A stretch of DNA of 64,000 nt from assembly GCF_019279795.1 (NCBI RefSeq), contig NC_056729.1:1863606980-1863670979 (forward strand), read 5' to 3'. Positions 34,090 to 48,587 of the stretch are shown here, one piece after another; positions within the stretch are counted from its first letter, which is position 1, and each line of letters starts with the position of its first letter. A model generated the notes under the pieces. It was not told the origin of the DNA. It made no database searches and was given only the letters and a program-made list of their open reading frames with translations. The DNA is from Protopterus annectens (Eukaryota > Chordata > Ceratodontiformes > Protopteridae). Position numbers and translations under genes: made by a program.

Positions 34090-36966
34090 AGTGGAAAGAA
34101 TGGCCCAGGAATCGGAGAGTATCAACAGGTACTGCGAACCGTGGAGTTGGATATGTACAGACCACAGTTACGGCAAAACCTCTGTACAGTTAAAATATGT
34201 GAGTGCAGGGGCTTGTTGTATCAGGTATACCACTGAGAACCTGGATATTGAGTATGTCAAAGGACTGCATGATAGTTGTTTGTTTTTTAGTTTTTCAATT
34301 ACTCTTTTCTCACTTGAACAAATAAGAAGATGAGAATCTGTATGGGATTTGATGAAGGAAGGGGTGTAAGTGAAAATGCAAGTAAGCTAAGTGGAATCAG
34401 TTTTATGTTAAGAAAGCAAAACACAATGGCATTTCGGCATGCCCGCAAATATGTCTAGTTTGTTAATGGAAAATGCATGATTTTGTGTTTTGGGATAATC
34501 CTGCTACTTGAACTTGCGGAACACAGTAGAGATGGAAAGATGTAGCTACTGTGTATGGGATCTGGTTTGGATACAGAGTTTGCATATAAGGCACAGCCAT
34601 TGAGGAGTTTCCATGCCTGTAGCATGCAATACATGTGGGAATGCAATTACACTGGCAGGTGTGTTATGAGAGTTGTGAAGTGAATGTGGCTCTGGCTGCA
34701 GCTGCAAGTACTGTTGTGGTGTGAGTGGACCTCTGTGACGCTGGCTACTGTGAAGTGGTACAGAGGCTTTTCACAACAGTGCAGCGCTGGTTAAGAACAT
34801 TTGCACACTGTATCCAAAATCCAGCTTGTGTGGATCCCTGTTGAGTGGGTAACTTGAAAGTATTTGTCTGCATGGACTGGTGCATAATTAAAAGTTGAGT
34901 ACTGATAACTTTGTGAAATAGAATGCAGTTAACCTTTTTATGACCAAGTATGAGTGACAACAGCTTGAGGAGACTGAACGGCACACTAGCAAGCTTCTCC
35001 ACATCTTCATAATGGATGACTAATGCAAACAGATTGTGATGCAGTGGATGAGCTTGGAGCAGGTTTAGTCATGTCCTTGAAAGAATGACTACAACTCGGG
35101 CACCTGAAGTAGTGTGTGGAGCCAACACTGGATCAAGGTAAGGGGTACCATGTTTTGAGAACACTGTTTGTGTAGTTGAGTCCAACTGTGTGGCTGCACT
35201 ACGTTAGTCCCAGTGGTAAAAGGTATTATCCACACAGGCCTTTTAGTTTATCGCCGTGATGTAAGCCGTTAGATGGATACATACAATAAGTAGCAAATAT
35301 GCTACCAATTGTTAGCAATTGAGAGCGGATTTCCTACGAATGATTTGTTACAATTGTGTGGATGACAAATAGGTCTACATGTTTGTGTAGTCACAACTGA
35401 ATATGTCCTATATGGAATTATGGTGGGATGTTCAGTTGCAGGTACAACTGACTGCGAAGGACCTTGTGAAGTCACTTGGTTAATATGCAGCCCAGTGACA
35501 CCAACAAGTTAAACAGAGCTGGACAGTGATATAATTTGCCAGAAAAGTAATGGTGTTTATCCTTGCAAAGTAATACTTTGGATTTTGAAGACTGAACAGT
35601 GGTTGTAGTTGCAGGTTTGGGACAAAACGGAATTATTCAAAATGTTAGTCAAGGTTTGTGGTACAGTCTGGAAGTGTTTGTCTTGGTGATGAAATGTAAG
35701 CAGGACCATTGTAAAGCCAGTGGTTGTTGGTGCATTATACTAGTTACAAGATGTGAGGATTGGCAAACAATCCAATAAGTAGGTTGATTTTTGTAGCGGA
35801 CAGTATGTAAAAACATTTTTGGTGTAAAGAGAACTCAGACACTGCAGTCGTAATTGTCTGCAGCAACAACTAAAACAAAAAAAACAAAAAAAAAAAAGTT
35901 AAACTAAAGTGCGCAACAGTATTATATAGGTATTTGTTGGCTGGGTGAAGGGTCGCTACGGGCTGCAAGTACATAGTCTCATGCTTTGTTGGAGCATGTT
36001 ATGGTTGCTAAAAATGAATGGACATAACTGGGCTGGTATTTGTGAAGAGGCCTGTGACACTAGAGTCACGTAAATTAACTGTTCTTGAAAGGGTTGTAGC
36101 GATAGAAATATCACAGGATTAGAAGAAATACAGATTTATGAAACGAGACGAAGGACGAATTGTGAACGGAAGTACTACATCTCTGTGGATAATGTCTTTC
36201 CATGTCAGGACTTTGGTATTACAGTGGACAACAACTTTTTTAGATCAAAAATTGACTGCTGCATGTAATGTTGTATTGAGAGAAAGTGAATAAGAATTGA
36301 ATTTTGTCTGCGCAACACTGTCTGGACGAAGTCAGTCCATGCAGTGGCCTCTGAATGACAGATATTTATCTTGATTGCCTTTTACTAAGCATTCTTGATA
36401 CAAGCTGACCTGGAAGCATCAAAAAGCACCCACAGTAGTGAATGGAATTTTAAAAAGGAAAGGGGAGAGGTACAACTGTATTTGACACTCACTCAGCAGA
36501 TGTGCTGGGTATATTTATAAGGATAAATGTACACAGCAGGCATAGCTAATTTGCTCAAATGAATGGGAGGAAACAAATGTGTGGTGACACACTGACTCCT
36601 CACTGTGGAAAACTGCAGTGTAACAGTACTGAGAAAAGTGGGTCTAGTTTATGATTGGGATTGTGGAGCTTTTACACACTCGTCTTCACAGAAAATGTGC
36701 TTTCTATGCACATGCAGTGCTTTACACAGAAGAAATTGCTAAGAGAATTATAGTACAGCAAAAATGAGACAAGACACCACATCTCTGTTATAAGGTGCAG
36801 GTAATCACTGGCGACCGTACTGTATTTGGTAAATTAACACAGAATATGCATGTCCAATGTCCTGAGTTTGCTGTAATGCACTGTTTGGTAATCCTGCTGT
36901 GGACAATTTAACTTAAATTAAAATGGGGTACAGCACTGAGCATTTTAGAAATCCTGAAACTAGCAT
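34090..36966. other. Unassigned sequence, counterpart of 14,790-17,657
   Basis: No supportable feature. Confidence 0.5.
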
Positions 36967-37575
36967 GCATTTTAAGGGTCTATATTAAAATTACGAAACC
37001 TCACTTACGTGAATACGGAAACGTCGACACATATATAGTGAAACACTAAACATCCTGAAGCATGAAATTCAAAATGTCGAATCGTCATAATTGGCCAACC
37101 CCACCACCCACTACATACTACCTATCCAAATAAAATAAATAATCCACACTTCCCCATATCTACACTTCACCCATATATCCCATACCCTAATCAAACAATC
37201 ACTACACACAAATATATCTAACTATAAACAAACAATACCCAACTACAGGAAAAGTGTAAATTAAGTATACATTCAGCTACACAACTATATTACTATACAT
37301 ACACTTAACATAACCCTACTTCTAACCCTAAAGTAAAAGTTGCATGTATTATTATGTATGCACTTACCTTAACCCGTACCCTAACCCTAAGGTCTGTAAC
37401 TATTGCACTCTTACGTTAGGGAGCTATACCGGATAAGGGCCAACAATGACGATTCGACATTTCAAATTTTGCAATTCAGGATGTTCAGTATTTTCGCGGT
37501 TCGCTATATATGTGTCGACGTTTCCATATTCACGTAAGTGAGGTTTCACAATTTTAATATAGACCCGCATTTTAA
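36967..37575. mobile_element. Mutator-like MITE, copy 2
   Basis: The element spans 36,976-37,566 and is flanked by GCATTTTAA at 36,967-36,975 and 37,567-37,575. The left arm has lost a few bases around the 'ccgcgaa' block that copy 1 retains. Confidence 0.8.
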
Positions 37576-38690
37576 TACAGCTTAATTTAAGATTGTAATG
37601 TCCTAGAACTGTCCTGTTTTTTTTTTTTTTTTTAACACCATAGCAGTCAAAAATTTTTGGTACCTTCAGTCAACAGGAAGGCCTGAGAATGGGAGATCAA
37701 AAGGCTTGCAAAACAGTGCCTCTTGAAGTGCTATTGAGCATGGATGGAAATTTCATGACAGGCTGTGGTGCAGCTAAAAAAATGTCCCACTGTCAGAGCA
37801 AGACTGGAAGAGATAAGCAGCCCATTACTCAAGACTCCTGCTGGGAAATGTCAATCACAGCAGTAAGCAGCTCAATTTAACTATAGCTCTCTGACATCTG
37901 GGGAGGTGGGGTGAAGGGGGAGGGGAGATGAATACAAGAACTACAAGTCAAGGAGAGATGAATAGAAGAACTACAAGTCAAGGATAACAAAAGACTTAAA
38001 ATTAGCAAGTCTAAAAAGAAGCTGAAGTAAAAAAAATGTTAAGTCTGTTCTTTGGCATTTCAGGTAATTGTGGTATAATTAGCCACTGAAAAGCAACAAT
38101 TGTTTTGTTAAAAGTTTGTGAATGAAGCAAAAGAGTGGATACATGCTAAGTGAATACTGTGACAGCAACTGGGGAACAGGGACGCCTGCGTGATGTCATG
38201 GTTTTGAGACAGACACTGCATTGTGGGAGAGCAGGAGGCTTAGACACCACTTCAAGATGCCAGACCCGATGTGGTAAGAGTATATAATTACGTATAAAAA
38301 TTGTAAAAAAAACTGTAAATGGTCCCAAAGTGCTGTTAACATATAGGAAATATCAAAACTTGATGAAATACACGTTTTTTTCAGTCTGTGGGTGTGGTTC
38401 TCCTTTAAGAACAATTCAAAGTCAGTGGAAACAGGCGACTGGTATATTAAAGTAGTAATAGTATATGAGCATGCAGTACAGACAAAAGTATCTGAACGTT
38501 ATACAAAGATGTAATAAAAAAATGCAGTAACATACATACAATAAGAAAAATATTCAAACATTATTTACAAACTGGTGTAATATAACCATCTTTAAAACAG
38601 TAGGAAGAGTTAAAGAATCAGGCTTAATTGTTATGTGGAATGTATTACCACAGCAAGCATTTAATATATATTACAATTATATTAATGTCA
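37576..38690. other. Unassigned sequence, counterpart of 18,275-19,371
   Basis: It includes the TGTCAATCACAGCAG block (37,838-37,880), a G-rich insertion near 37,903-37,922 not seen in copy 1, and the ~30 bp doublet. Confidence 0.45.
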
Positions 38691-39002
38691 CATACCTCTC
38701 AATTGTGCAGATTTTTGCAGCATGTTCAGATTTTTGCCTCATATTTCTGGTCCATTTTTCATAAAATTGTGATTTTTTTGGCAAATTAGTGTCAAATCAT
38801 TAAACAGTTAAGTTAGAAAATAATGGCATTTGAGTTTCAGACTTCATACCCTTCGGAAAATGGATGCTATTGCAAAACTTATTATTCTATCAACGTTCTA
38901 AGTTTGTAAGAGCAATTTTTAAAAATTGTCCCTATTTTTGGGCCTTTGTCACCCTTTTATTTACAGCTTTGCACAGATTTTTTGCTCTAAGAGAAAGGTA
39001 TG
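38691..39002. mobile_element. ~312 bp short repeat with CATACCTCTC inverted ends, copy 2
   Basis: Counterpart of 19,372-19,684. Its right end reads AGAGAAAGGTATG, one base less perfect than copy 1. Confidence 0.55.
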
Positions 39003-39877
39003 ATTAATGTACATAGCCTAGTAACTACCTATGAACAGCTACATTAATATTTATCACAATATGTAAGAAAATACATTTTGTACAAATGCACTAGTACAAT
39101 TTTAGAAGAACTAAGTCACAAGGTAAGGGGAGATGCACATTTGAAAGTTATGAGATTTCCTGGTTTCTGCATATTGACACTCAGAATATGCTCGCCTGAC
39201 TATACAACAGCTGCTCAAATCTACAGATATTCACCCATTACTGGCTGTGGAATGAATGAAATAAAACCAGTTACTTGTAATTATGACAGAATAATCTGAA
39301 GAGTTTAAATATAATCCTGTGCAGTGTGAAGTTCTCTCTCGTGTAACTGTTTTCGATTTTAAAACTTCCCAAATGACTCTCCAGTATAACATACATGCAC
39401 ATAATGACAAATAATTCATAGTGTCCTAGCAGTGGTACTGTAAATGGAAGAAAAACAAAGGCACTTACTCTAGCTGCTGTAAGTTATTGTTTGGACTCTT
39501 TAGGGCCTCAGACAGATGTTTTGCCCCTTCACTTCCAATTTTATTATTTGAGAGGCTGTGCAGAAATACAAAAAGACAGAGTTAGTCCCAGCATTGTTAT
39601 TCCCAGCATTGTGAACACCACATCAGTCATTTGTTAAGTGCACATGGTGTTTCAGATTTATAGCATTGCCACTGAAGAAATGATAAACACTGGCATCTTT
39701 TGTTTTACAAAAAACAGCTGCCATCCTGACTACCAGTTTCTGGTTATTGTGCCTTGTGGTACAGACAGTGACAAGGAACTGCTTAAACCTTAACATAGCA
39801 TAGCCTGTTACCATGAAAACAATGTTCTAATATGACAGTGAGCGTACTCTACAGTGTTCATCTTGCTTTACAAAAGT
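39003..39877. other. Unassigned sequence, counterpart of 19,685-20,560
   Basis: No supportable feature. Confidence 0.45.
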
Positions 39878-42800
39878 AAAAGTTATGTACTCACCATAAC
39901 TATCCATCTGTGTTGTCCATTTTCATTCTTCCTCAACTGATGGGTCCAGGATCCAGCTCAGCCGCATTCACTTAGACTTTCACAACAAACTCTCAAGGTC
40001 CCTCCTCTACCAATAATTCACTCCTCCCTTTACCCATAACTCCTCAGAACCTTGTAGTACCTCAGATCAAGTTTGCTGCCCCAAATGTAGAAAGACTAAC
40101 CACAGCCAATAGGGAATGAAAGTCAGTAGGACAGATAAGGGCTCAAACATGGAATGGTGGTTATTTATTCACTAAAGTCAATAAGACAGATAGGGGCTCA
40201 AACATGGAATGCTGGTTCTTTATTCACTAAAGTCAATAGGAAAGATAGGGGTTCAAACATGGAACGGTGGTTCTTTATTCACCATCAGGTCACTCCCAGA
40301 GGTAAAGGGAAGGGGAAGAAGAACAGAAAGATGAGGAAGAATGAAAATAGGCAACACAGATGCATAGTTATGGTGAGCACATAACTTTTATATCTGATGG
40401 TGTCTGTTTTCATTTATTCCTCAACTGATGGGACAGTCTCCCCAGCTACGTGAACCTTAGGCAGCCCTCATGGAAGGATATTTGGAGTATCGCAGAACCA
40501 AAGGCAAGCAGCCTTATTTTTGGAGATCAAATCCAATTTGTAATGAGCAATAAAGGTATGAGCAGTGGACCAAATGGCTGCAGCACAAATGTCATCAATG
40601 GAAGTTATCGACCATAAAGCAAAAGTAGCCATGGATTTAGTGGAGAGAGCTTTAGGATGTCTGGGCAAAGAAAGGCCTTACTGACTTTAAACAAATGAAG
40701 TGAAATGCAATGTTACCCACTTTGCTACAGTAACTTTGGAAACTGTTTTTCTCAACCTACTGGAGGCAAAGGAGACGAACAACTGATCTGTTTTTCTGAA
40801 GTATTTTGTTCTATGGAGATAAAAACAAAGCTATGTACAATCTCAGAGATGAAGCATGTATTCACATTTGTTAGAGAAGGTAGGGGAGAAAACAGGTAAA
40901 CTGATGACAAGACTGATGTTGATCTCAGAGGTTACTTAGGGCAGAAAAAGTAATTAGTTCTTATCTTTATGGAAAACCAAATATGTGAATTTAAGTGTGT
41001 GCTCGGAGTTTAGACACACATTTTGCTGAGGTACTTACCACTAAAAAGAAAATTTTTCAAGAAAGAAACTTGAGATCAAACTTAGCCAATGGCTCAAAAG
41101 GGGCCTAAGTTAAACCCTACAGTAACAGTGTTTGACTCCTAGGTGGAGTGGGGTCTTTAACTAGAGGTCTAAGGATAAAAGTGCCCTTAAGGAAAGCTTT
41201 GCATACTTTAGATGAAACTACAGAAGAAGCATTGTTTCCAGTATGACAATTCAAGATGGCTGCTAACTGAACTTTGACGGTGGAAATACTAGCTCTTTCT
41301 GAAAAATTAGAGCTAGGAAATCCAGAACAGCAGGAATAGGTACAGTAAAAATATCCAGTTCTCTTTGATGGTTCCAACATGAAAATCTTTTCCATTCATT
41401 CTTGTTTAAAATTGTGGTGGCTTTCAGGGATAATAGCAAAATCTGGTGGACCTGGAAGGAAAGCCTGGGCTGTCTAACCACTAGTGAAATTGTAGAAACT
41501 ACGTGATTAGTTTGAAGAGTGCAATGTCTAGGTGTGCCATTGCTAATGGATAAGAGATTAGATCTGGACTAGGGTCCAGTACCCAAAGTGGACACAGCCG
41601 ATGAGAACAAAGAAAGGGAAACCACACCTGACAAGGCTGAAAGGGGATAGTGAGGATAACTTTGCACTTCAACTGAAGTGTTTTCTGTAGAAATCTGGGG
41701 ATTAGAGGAATGGGAAATAGGTTTAAAGGAGACCAGAGGGTAAAACATGGACTAGAGCATCCATTGGTGACTCCCCAGAGGGTGCTCAGGGCAAAGAACC
41801 TGCTGCATTTCTTGTTGTCAGGAGAGGCAAACAGAATGCAGCAAGGTTGATCTCATCAATGGAAAATCCTCTCCACCACTAACTGATTGAGAGACCACTC
41901 ATGAGGCATCAAAATGAGCCTGCTGAGATTGTCTACAATCACACTGGACTTCCCCAGAATGTGCATTGCCAAAAGAAAGCAGACAGAAGAGATCATCCAA
42001 TGCCACACTCTCACTGCTTCTCAACAAACGGGAAAGGATTGGGTTTGCTGATGTACCAAACCACAGACATGTCTGTTTGGATCACAATCATCCCAGGAGG
42101 AAGGGGAATCCTGAAAGGCCAAAAGTGCTAGGAGGACAGGCCCCATCTCCAGAACATTGATATGCAAACTGATCTCTTCTGGAGACCACATGCCTTGGAC
42201 CGTCTGTCCCAACAAAACCCCATCCCACCCCAAACTGGGAGGCATCCATGTTCACTGTAGCCACCAGGGTGGAAATATAAAGGGGTATTCCTAACAAACT
42301 TCACTGGACTGTACCCACCAAAACAGGTAACTTCTGAAAACCTGAGTGAGTTTTTCTGGTGGGGAAAGAGGATGTTGAAGAATCTACCACTGAAAAGCTA
42401 GATTCCACTGAAGAACACACATCTAGAACTGAGCCATCAGAACCAAACGTTATAGCACCTGTCACTGACCCCAAAGCCTGGAGGATCAGTTTACTGTGGA
42501 ACAGGGATGTGCAAAAAATCTGTCTCACTTGCAGTCTTATAGACTGTACTCTGCTTGACCGAAAACAAGTTAGATGTCTGGTGGTATCCAGGTCAGCACT
42601 TATAAATTCCAAGACTTGGACTGGTTGTAGAGAAGATTTGGGATAACTGATTGTGATGCCTAAAGACTGACATAGTTTGTGCGAGTAGTTCCTGGCTTTT
42701 TCAAGGAGATACCTGGTTGGTGAGACAACAGGACAGCGATCTGAATGAGTAATGACTGGCCAAATTGTCCCTTCATAGAAATGGTAGAATGGACTGAACC

Positions 42801-45800
42801 ATGACCACCCAGAACTTGGAGTTTTTACAAACTGAGATTTGTGAGGCCTAGAATGGGTCACAGGTTCCCTGTCTCCTCTGGCACTAAAAAGAACCTCAAG
42901 TAGGTTTTGAATCCTCTCTGGTCTGGTGGAACCACTTGGATGACTCTCATCTAGCAGCTTTTGAATTTCTAAGACTGCTAACTCCAACTGACTGGGTGGA
43001 ACGTTGGGAAGCCTTTTTTGTTTGGTTGGTGAGATTTGCAAAACAACAAACAAAATGAATAAAATAGCCTTCAGATATAATTTCTTGTACCTAAGTGCCT
43101 TTTATGATTGATGCCCAGGTTTCTTGGTGCAAAGACAAGTGCCCCCGACTGCCTCCAGAGAAGAGGAGTCAGCAACCCTTCAGCAGAATTGGAAAGGTTT
43201 ATCTGAGAAGGAATCTCAAAACTCTTGATTATGCAGGCCTCCTCTGCTGCAAGGGTGGTATCATCCACCCTGTCTTTGGGAGAAGTTTTTGGAACCACAT
43301 CTTTTTACCTCCATGCTGATTCCTTGAAAAGGGACTCTGTGGGGCAGAAAAACATACTCCCACAGTCTTCCCATCTTGATCACTGTTGGAGAGCATTTCT
43401 TTCACTGATGAGCCAAACAAAGAAGTCTCAACAAAGGAAGCACTGATAAAGGAGGATTTGAAGGGCTCCACAAAATCATATAAGTGCATCCAGGCATATC
43501 TCCTTATGGTTATGCCTGAACCCGCCACCCATGAGGTACCTTTGGCTGTGTGAGAGCTTAACCTCCTGGAAGCATTAGAGATAGACTGAAGGGTGACCAG
43601 TTGTGAAAAATAACTCCTTGTGCTCCTCCACAGACATGGACCCTGGATGAGATTTGCATATTTCTTTAATCAAATATCTCTGCAATGTAGTGAAGCATGC
43701 CAAATAATTCAGTGACTGATGACCATAATTTGCTGAGGAGTAAACACACTTTCTAAATCTGTCTAATACCCTGGACTACTTGTTAGCTGGAATGGACAGA
43801 ACAGCTCTGTTCTGCCAGCTCTGTTTTAGTGGCCATCACCACAACCATGGCATCAACAAAAACTCCCTTACTCCAGTGAGGCTCATCCTTAGGAGGGGCA
43901 AATAATTTGTTGGGGTGACAAGGAATGGGCTCTACAGTATCTGGTTCCAGTGAGATGCCAGATCTATAAGGTTATCAGCTGGTGGGGTAACCCAAGACAT
44001 AGATGGGCTGGACCTGAAAGTTTCTTGGAACACTGATTACTGCTGGGAAGGGGATCGGAAGACCATCCACCTTTCTGAATAAAGGATGTCTAGAATATCT
44101 CCAAAGAAGATGTCTTCTGCTGGAGACCTTTGGGACCCCTCACCTTTATCAAAGTCAGTGTCTTTGGTTAAATATTCCCTAAGAGAATCTATGTGCCTCC
44201 TTTTGCACGACCTCTTCTGGGTGACCTTGACAGTAGAATGATATGGAGAGGTATCTTAGATAGGGGAAGGTCCTGCAAAGGAACTGCATGGAAGCTAAAA
44301 CAGGCTGGCTGTCCATGTGGGATAGGCTGATGAGGCTCAGAACCAAGAACCGATGGAGGTTGAGGAGTTAATCTGAAGAAATAAGACTACACTGTATTCT
44401 TGGAAGACAGAAAGCTCTCTTTACACCTCAATGGCAGAAGGACTGGGAGAAGCCATAGCTGGCTGCACTGGAGACAAAGTTCCAGGAGCTGCCGAGCCTC
44501 AACTCTGCCTGGGCTCATGCTGCAAGGGAGGAGTTGGACCCAAACTGTCCAGCACCGAAGCACTGAGGGGAAGTGATGGTTCCAAAAAACCTCAGAGGTG
44601 AACCAATCCTCCTGGATCTGGAGCCAAAGTTTCAACTCTGAGATTCATTCTGCTCAAGGGAGATCAGGGCTAAATGAGTCAGGTACACGGTTGGAGTTGA
44701 AGACCCAGCTGTCTTCAGATCTGGCGCTTCGTCTCTCAGGATTCATGGATATGAGGGCTCTGAAATGGTCAGATGGATCACAGAAGGAGAAATAAGAAGG
44801 TAGAATGCAGGTTGAAGGCTCATGGATCCAATGGGAGACCGATCTGATAACAACCCCATTGGAATCTCAGCCTGAGAAGCTTCCTCATCATTCTATACAA
44901 ATCTGCTTAGGAGAGGCTCAGGGTGGACTTTTACAGAGGACGATGTGGAAGGGGGATGCAACATGCTTTCTGGCATCTCCTGTAAAAAAGGTGCTCAAAG
45001 CCAAGGGGAAATGACCTCCAAAGAGAAACAAGGACTCTGGATTTTAGGGGATTAAAGCATCCCCACAGTCGAATCTAAAGGAGTCAGATCTGATCTTTTT
45101 ACAACAAAAGCAGGTTTTGGAGAATGAGTAGGAGACTGTTTTCTCTGCTCCCTGGGCTCCGATGAAGATTTTTGTTTCTTGCTGAGGGTTTGAGCCCATG
45201 AAACAGATGCAGCAGAAGGTGGAAACAACTTTTAAGACTAGCTTATTGCAATGCTCACTCAAGGACACAGAGTTAAACCCAGAACAAATGGAGCATGGAG
45301 TTTCAAGGCGGGCCACTCCCTAGCAGTACACACGCTCCCTGTGAGTATAATTGGGTATCTTATGCCCACAGGAAATGCACTTTACAAAACCTGTAAGTTT
45401 TTCAGCCATGGTAGTGAGATAAAAACAGGAAGACAAAAAAAGGATTTTTTTTAAAGAAAATTACAGAGTGTAAAAACACCAGCAATGGTAGAACTTCTTC
45501 TAAAACTTGAAGTTTCAAAACTTCAAAAGGCAGAGACCAGAAGATTGAAGTTCTGAAACTTTGAAAACAAAATAAAAAAGGAAATAAATATATTTTTTGC
45601 ACCTGCTAAATAAATATACCAACTCTACAATTGCACTACAGTGAGGAAAATGATAAACATACCATTCTACTATGTACAGAGATCTCCATTCAGAACGTTT
45701 TAAGTTTCAAAGCTTCAGTCTTCTGGTCTCGGCCTTTTGAAGTTAAAAGTTTTGAAACTTCGAACTTCTGAAGGGAATCCACAGTGGTATGTCAGAAATA

Positions 45801-46241
45801 CCCTAAGAGCAGGTAGGAAAAAAGGGTGAAAGAAAGTAGTACCAACGATGGTAACCATAAATACCCCAAAATAATGGGTAAGGAGGAGAAAAAGAGAGCA
45901 ACTAACACTAGAAACATGAAAATCTACAAAGGGAAGAAGGGTGAGAGAAAAACTGTGATACTGAATACAAAAGGTAATAAAAAATAGTGAATTTCACTCA
46001 CAAAAACTCTACAGAAACACAGTATAAAGCTTTAAGGGGCATGATCCACATCTGAAGCAAAGCAGCAATAAAAGAGATCTGGGGTGGTACAGGGTTCTGA
46101 GGCATTATGGGTTGAGGGAGGAGCTTGAGAGTTGGATCCAAATGTTTAACTGAATGCAGCCGAGCTGGATCCAAGAACCCATCAGTTGAGGCATGAATGA
46201 AAATGACAACATCAGATTGTCTTTTGTGTACCACTTGGTTT
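39878..46241 (-). mobile_element. DIRS-type retroelement, fossil, copy 2
   Basis: It is the same insertion as 20,561-26,925, carried along by the segmental duplication (offset about 19,317). Terminal inverted repeats lie at about 39,878-40,090 and 46,030-46,236. Gag-like, RT, RNase H-like and tyrosine-recombinase-like regions occupy about 45,403-43,229, 43,053-42,301, 42,297-42,021 and 40,668-40,468. It is broken in many places. Confidence 0.75.
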
Positions 46242-46435
46242 GTTTACTATACTGCATTCTTTGGTTATGCAGGTGAACTCACTACGCATAAACATCCTTT
46301 CATCCAAGAACCCATCAGTTGAGGCATGAATGAAAATGACAACATCAGATTGTCTTCTGTGTACCACTTGGTTTGTTTACTATACTGCATTCTTTGGTTA
46401 TGCAGGTGAACTCACTATGCACAAATGTCCTTTCT
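46170..46435. repeat. ~142 bp direct doublet at the DIRS right end, copy 2
   Basis: Counterpart of 26,853-27,117, so the doublet existed before the segmental duplication. Confidence 0.85.
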
Positions 46436-47299
46436 GAGGTGAAGATAAAGTTAGTGCAGTAAATAATGTACAGAGACAACTATGCATAAAGATGTTGAAG
46501 GAATTAAATGTTTATGGCTTCTCTCATTATATTACTGCTGAGAAATCCTTACTTTACACCGCCATTTTAGTGACTGCAACCTTCAGCCCCACTAAACGTG
46601 ACTGGCCATGTTAGAGAGTCTGTCACATTTACAACAGATTTCCAAGTAGGATATAATTATGGAAACATGCGCATCAGGAGCCATGACAACACAGGGTTAA
46701 CTTTTATAGACTTCATAGTAGTTGCTCAAAAATATAGTAATGTCAACTGTTTTGCATAAGGAGGAACGCAAGCTGCAATTTTCATGTTTATTCAAAAACA
46801 GCAAAAATCAGTTCAATTTTTGCAATATAGAAAAAAACAATGACTAAAACTTACAGAAATTCTAGGAAAGTAAAGCAGAGAATTATAAAGACAACAGAAC
46901 CGAAGTTGACTAAAGCCTGAAGAGAGAGGTACCAAGACAGAATGTTGTCATAAAATATAAAAGTTCACAATTATAGAAAGGATAAGACAGAATGACTACT
47001 GCAATGTTGCCTCTTACAGCACCATTCACTGATGGAATTGGCCACATTCAATGCCAACACTAAACTTCTCAAATGTATCATCATATTTCCTAGAACATTC
47101 TTTATTTTGGGACAAAAATAACATAACACCATGAAATCCTGACTGGCCCCTTTAAATGACGATTGACTTTTTACTTTAATTTAGACTTGCTGTCATATTA
47201 GCAGACATCATCATACATGAACATACCCACTGGTGTCATCTAATTGACTGACTGTGAAGTCTACGTACACAGCTAAGGAGATGACACACAGCAATGTGC
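46436..47299. other. Unassigned sequence, counterpart of 27,118-27,984
   Basis: No supportable feature. Confidence 0.45.
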
Positions 47300-47488
47300 A
47301 TGCACGTTTACAGCCATATGTGCAAGGCAGGAATAAAACAATGAGCCACAAAACAATGAATGCGCACATTTACAGCCATATGTGCAAGGCAGGAATACAA
47401 GGAAAGTAGTACAAGTAAAGAACATGATAAAACAATGAGCCACAAAACAATGAATACGCACATTTTCAGCCATATGTGCAAAACAGGA
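47300..47488. repeat. 93 bp tandem repeat, about two units, copy 2
   Basis: One unit fewer than copy 1. The offset between copies drops from about 19,316 to 19,223 across this block. Confidence 0.88.
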
Positions 47489-47781
47489 TGTGACGCCCAT
47501 GCATTGGCCCATTAATCAAGGAGCCTCAGTCTTAACAACTAACACCAGTAAGGGATGTGCACATTGGGAGGATAACAAGTACACACACAGTAAAGTACAA
47601 TTTCCCTTAAGAGCATACAGAGACCAGTCAGTCTGGGGCTGGTTTCCCCCTCTCTCTCCAGATCCCCAATAAGACTCCCACTGGCACAGCTATAGGGTTA
47701 AGATCTCAGCTGAGTGGTCAAGCCAAAACCACCAGCACCCTCTCGGTCTAGCTAGTGCTTCGTGTCCCTGCCCAAGTAGCT
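47489..47781. other. Unassigned sequence flanking the second Penelope-like copy
   Basis: No supportable feature. Confidence 0.45.
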
Positions 47782-48529
47782 GACACACACACACGCTGAG
47801 ATTTGATTTATATACAAACTTTAAAAAGTGCCCTAGCTAAACACATCATGCAGTGCCAAGACCATAAATTTACTTTTAAGATTTTGCAGGTAAGTACTTA
47901 TAATGAAAGAAGAGGGGACAACTTTAACAACTTAGAGGGCATAGAGCTTAGATGGATATTGAGACTGAGGGCACAGTATTCACCAGGTCTCAATGCATAC
48001 GTCAGCATCAGGTCATGCTTAAAGAAACGTAGGTATAAATAGAGTAGTGAGTAGCCTTAACATTAGTAGAGAGCAATGGGACTCCCTGAACTCTCTAGTT
48101 AGTAATCTTGATGTAACCATCAAGCCTGTAGATAAGGGAGGAGGCCTTGTGCCCTTGAGGCCCCCCCGCCTCTCCCCCTTCCTGTTTTTTCCCAAAATTC
48201 TCTGGCAAGATGAAATTGTGACAGCCATGCATGTTTTGTTATTAATTTTTTAAGGTTTACATTTATCATATGAATGTGCCTCCAATGATAGTTGTATAAG
48301 ACCTGATGATTCTATGAATTTTACATTAAGCCTCTTGGCTTTCTATGTTTTGGTTTGATCAAGCTTATATGAGGTCATATGCTATACAATGTATATGTAT
48401 TTCTAACTTTTCTATATTCTCATGTCCATTCCATGAGTATTAGGTTAGGTTTTGGTTTTAAATGATGCATTTGACCATAAGTTTGTTTGCATACTTTTTA
48501 TCTAGTTGGTTTATTAAGGCAATTCATGC

Positions 48530-48587
<58 letters not shown>

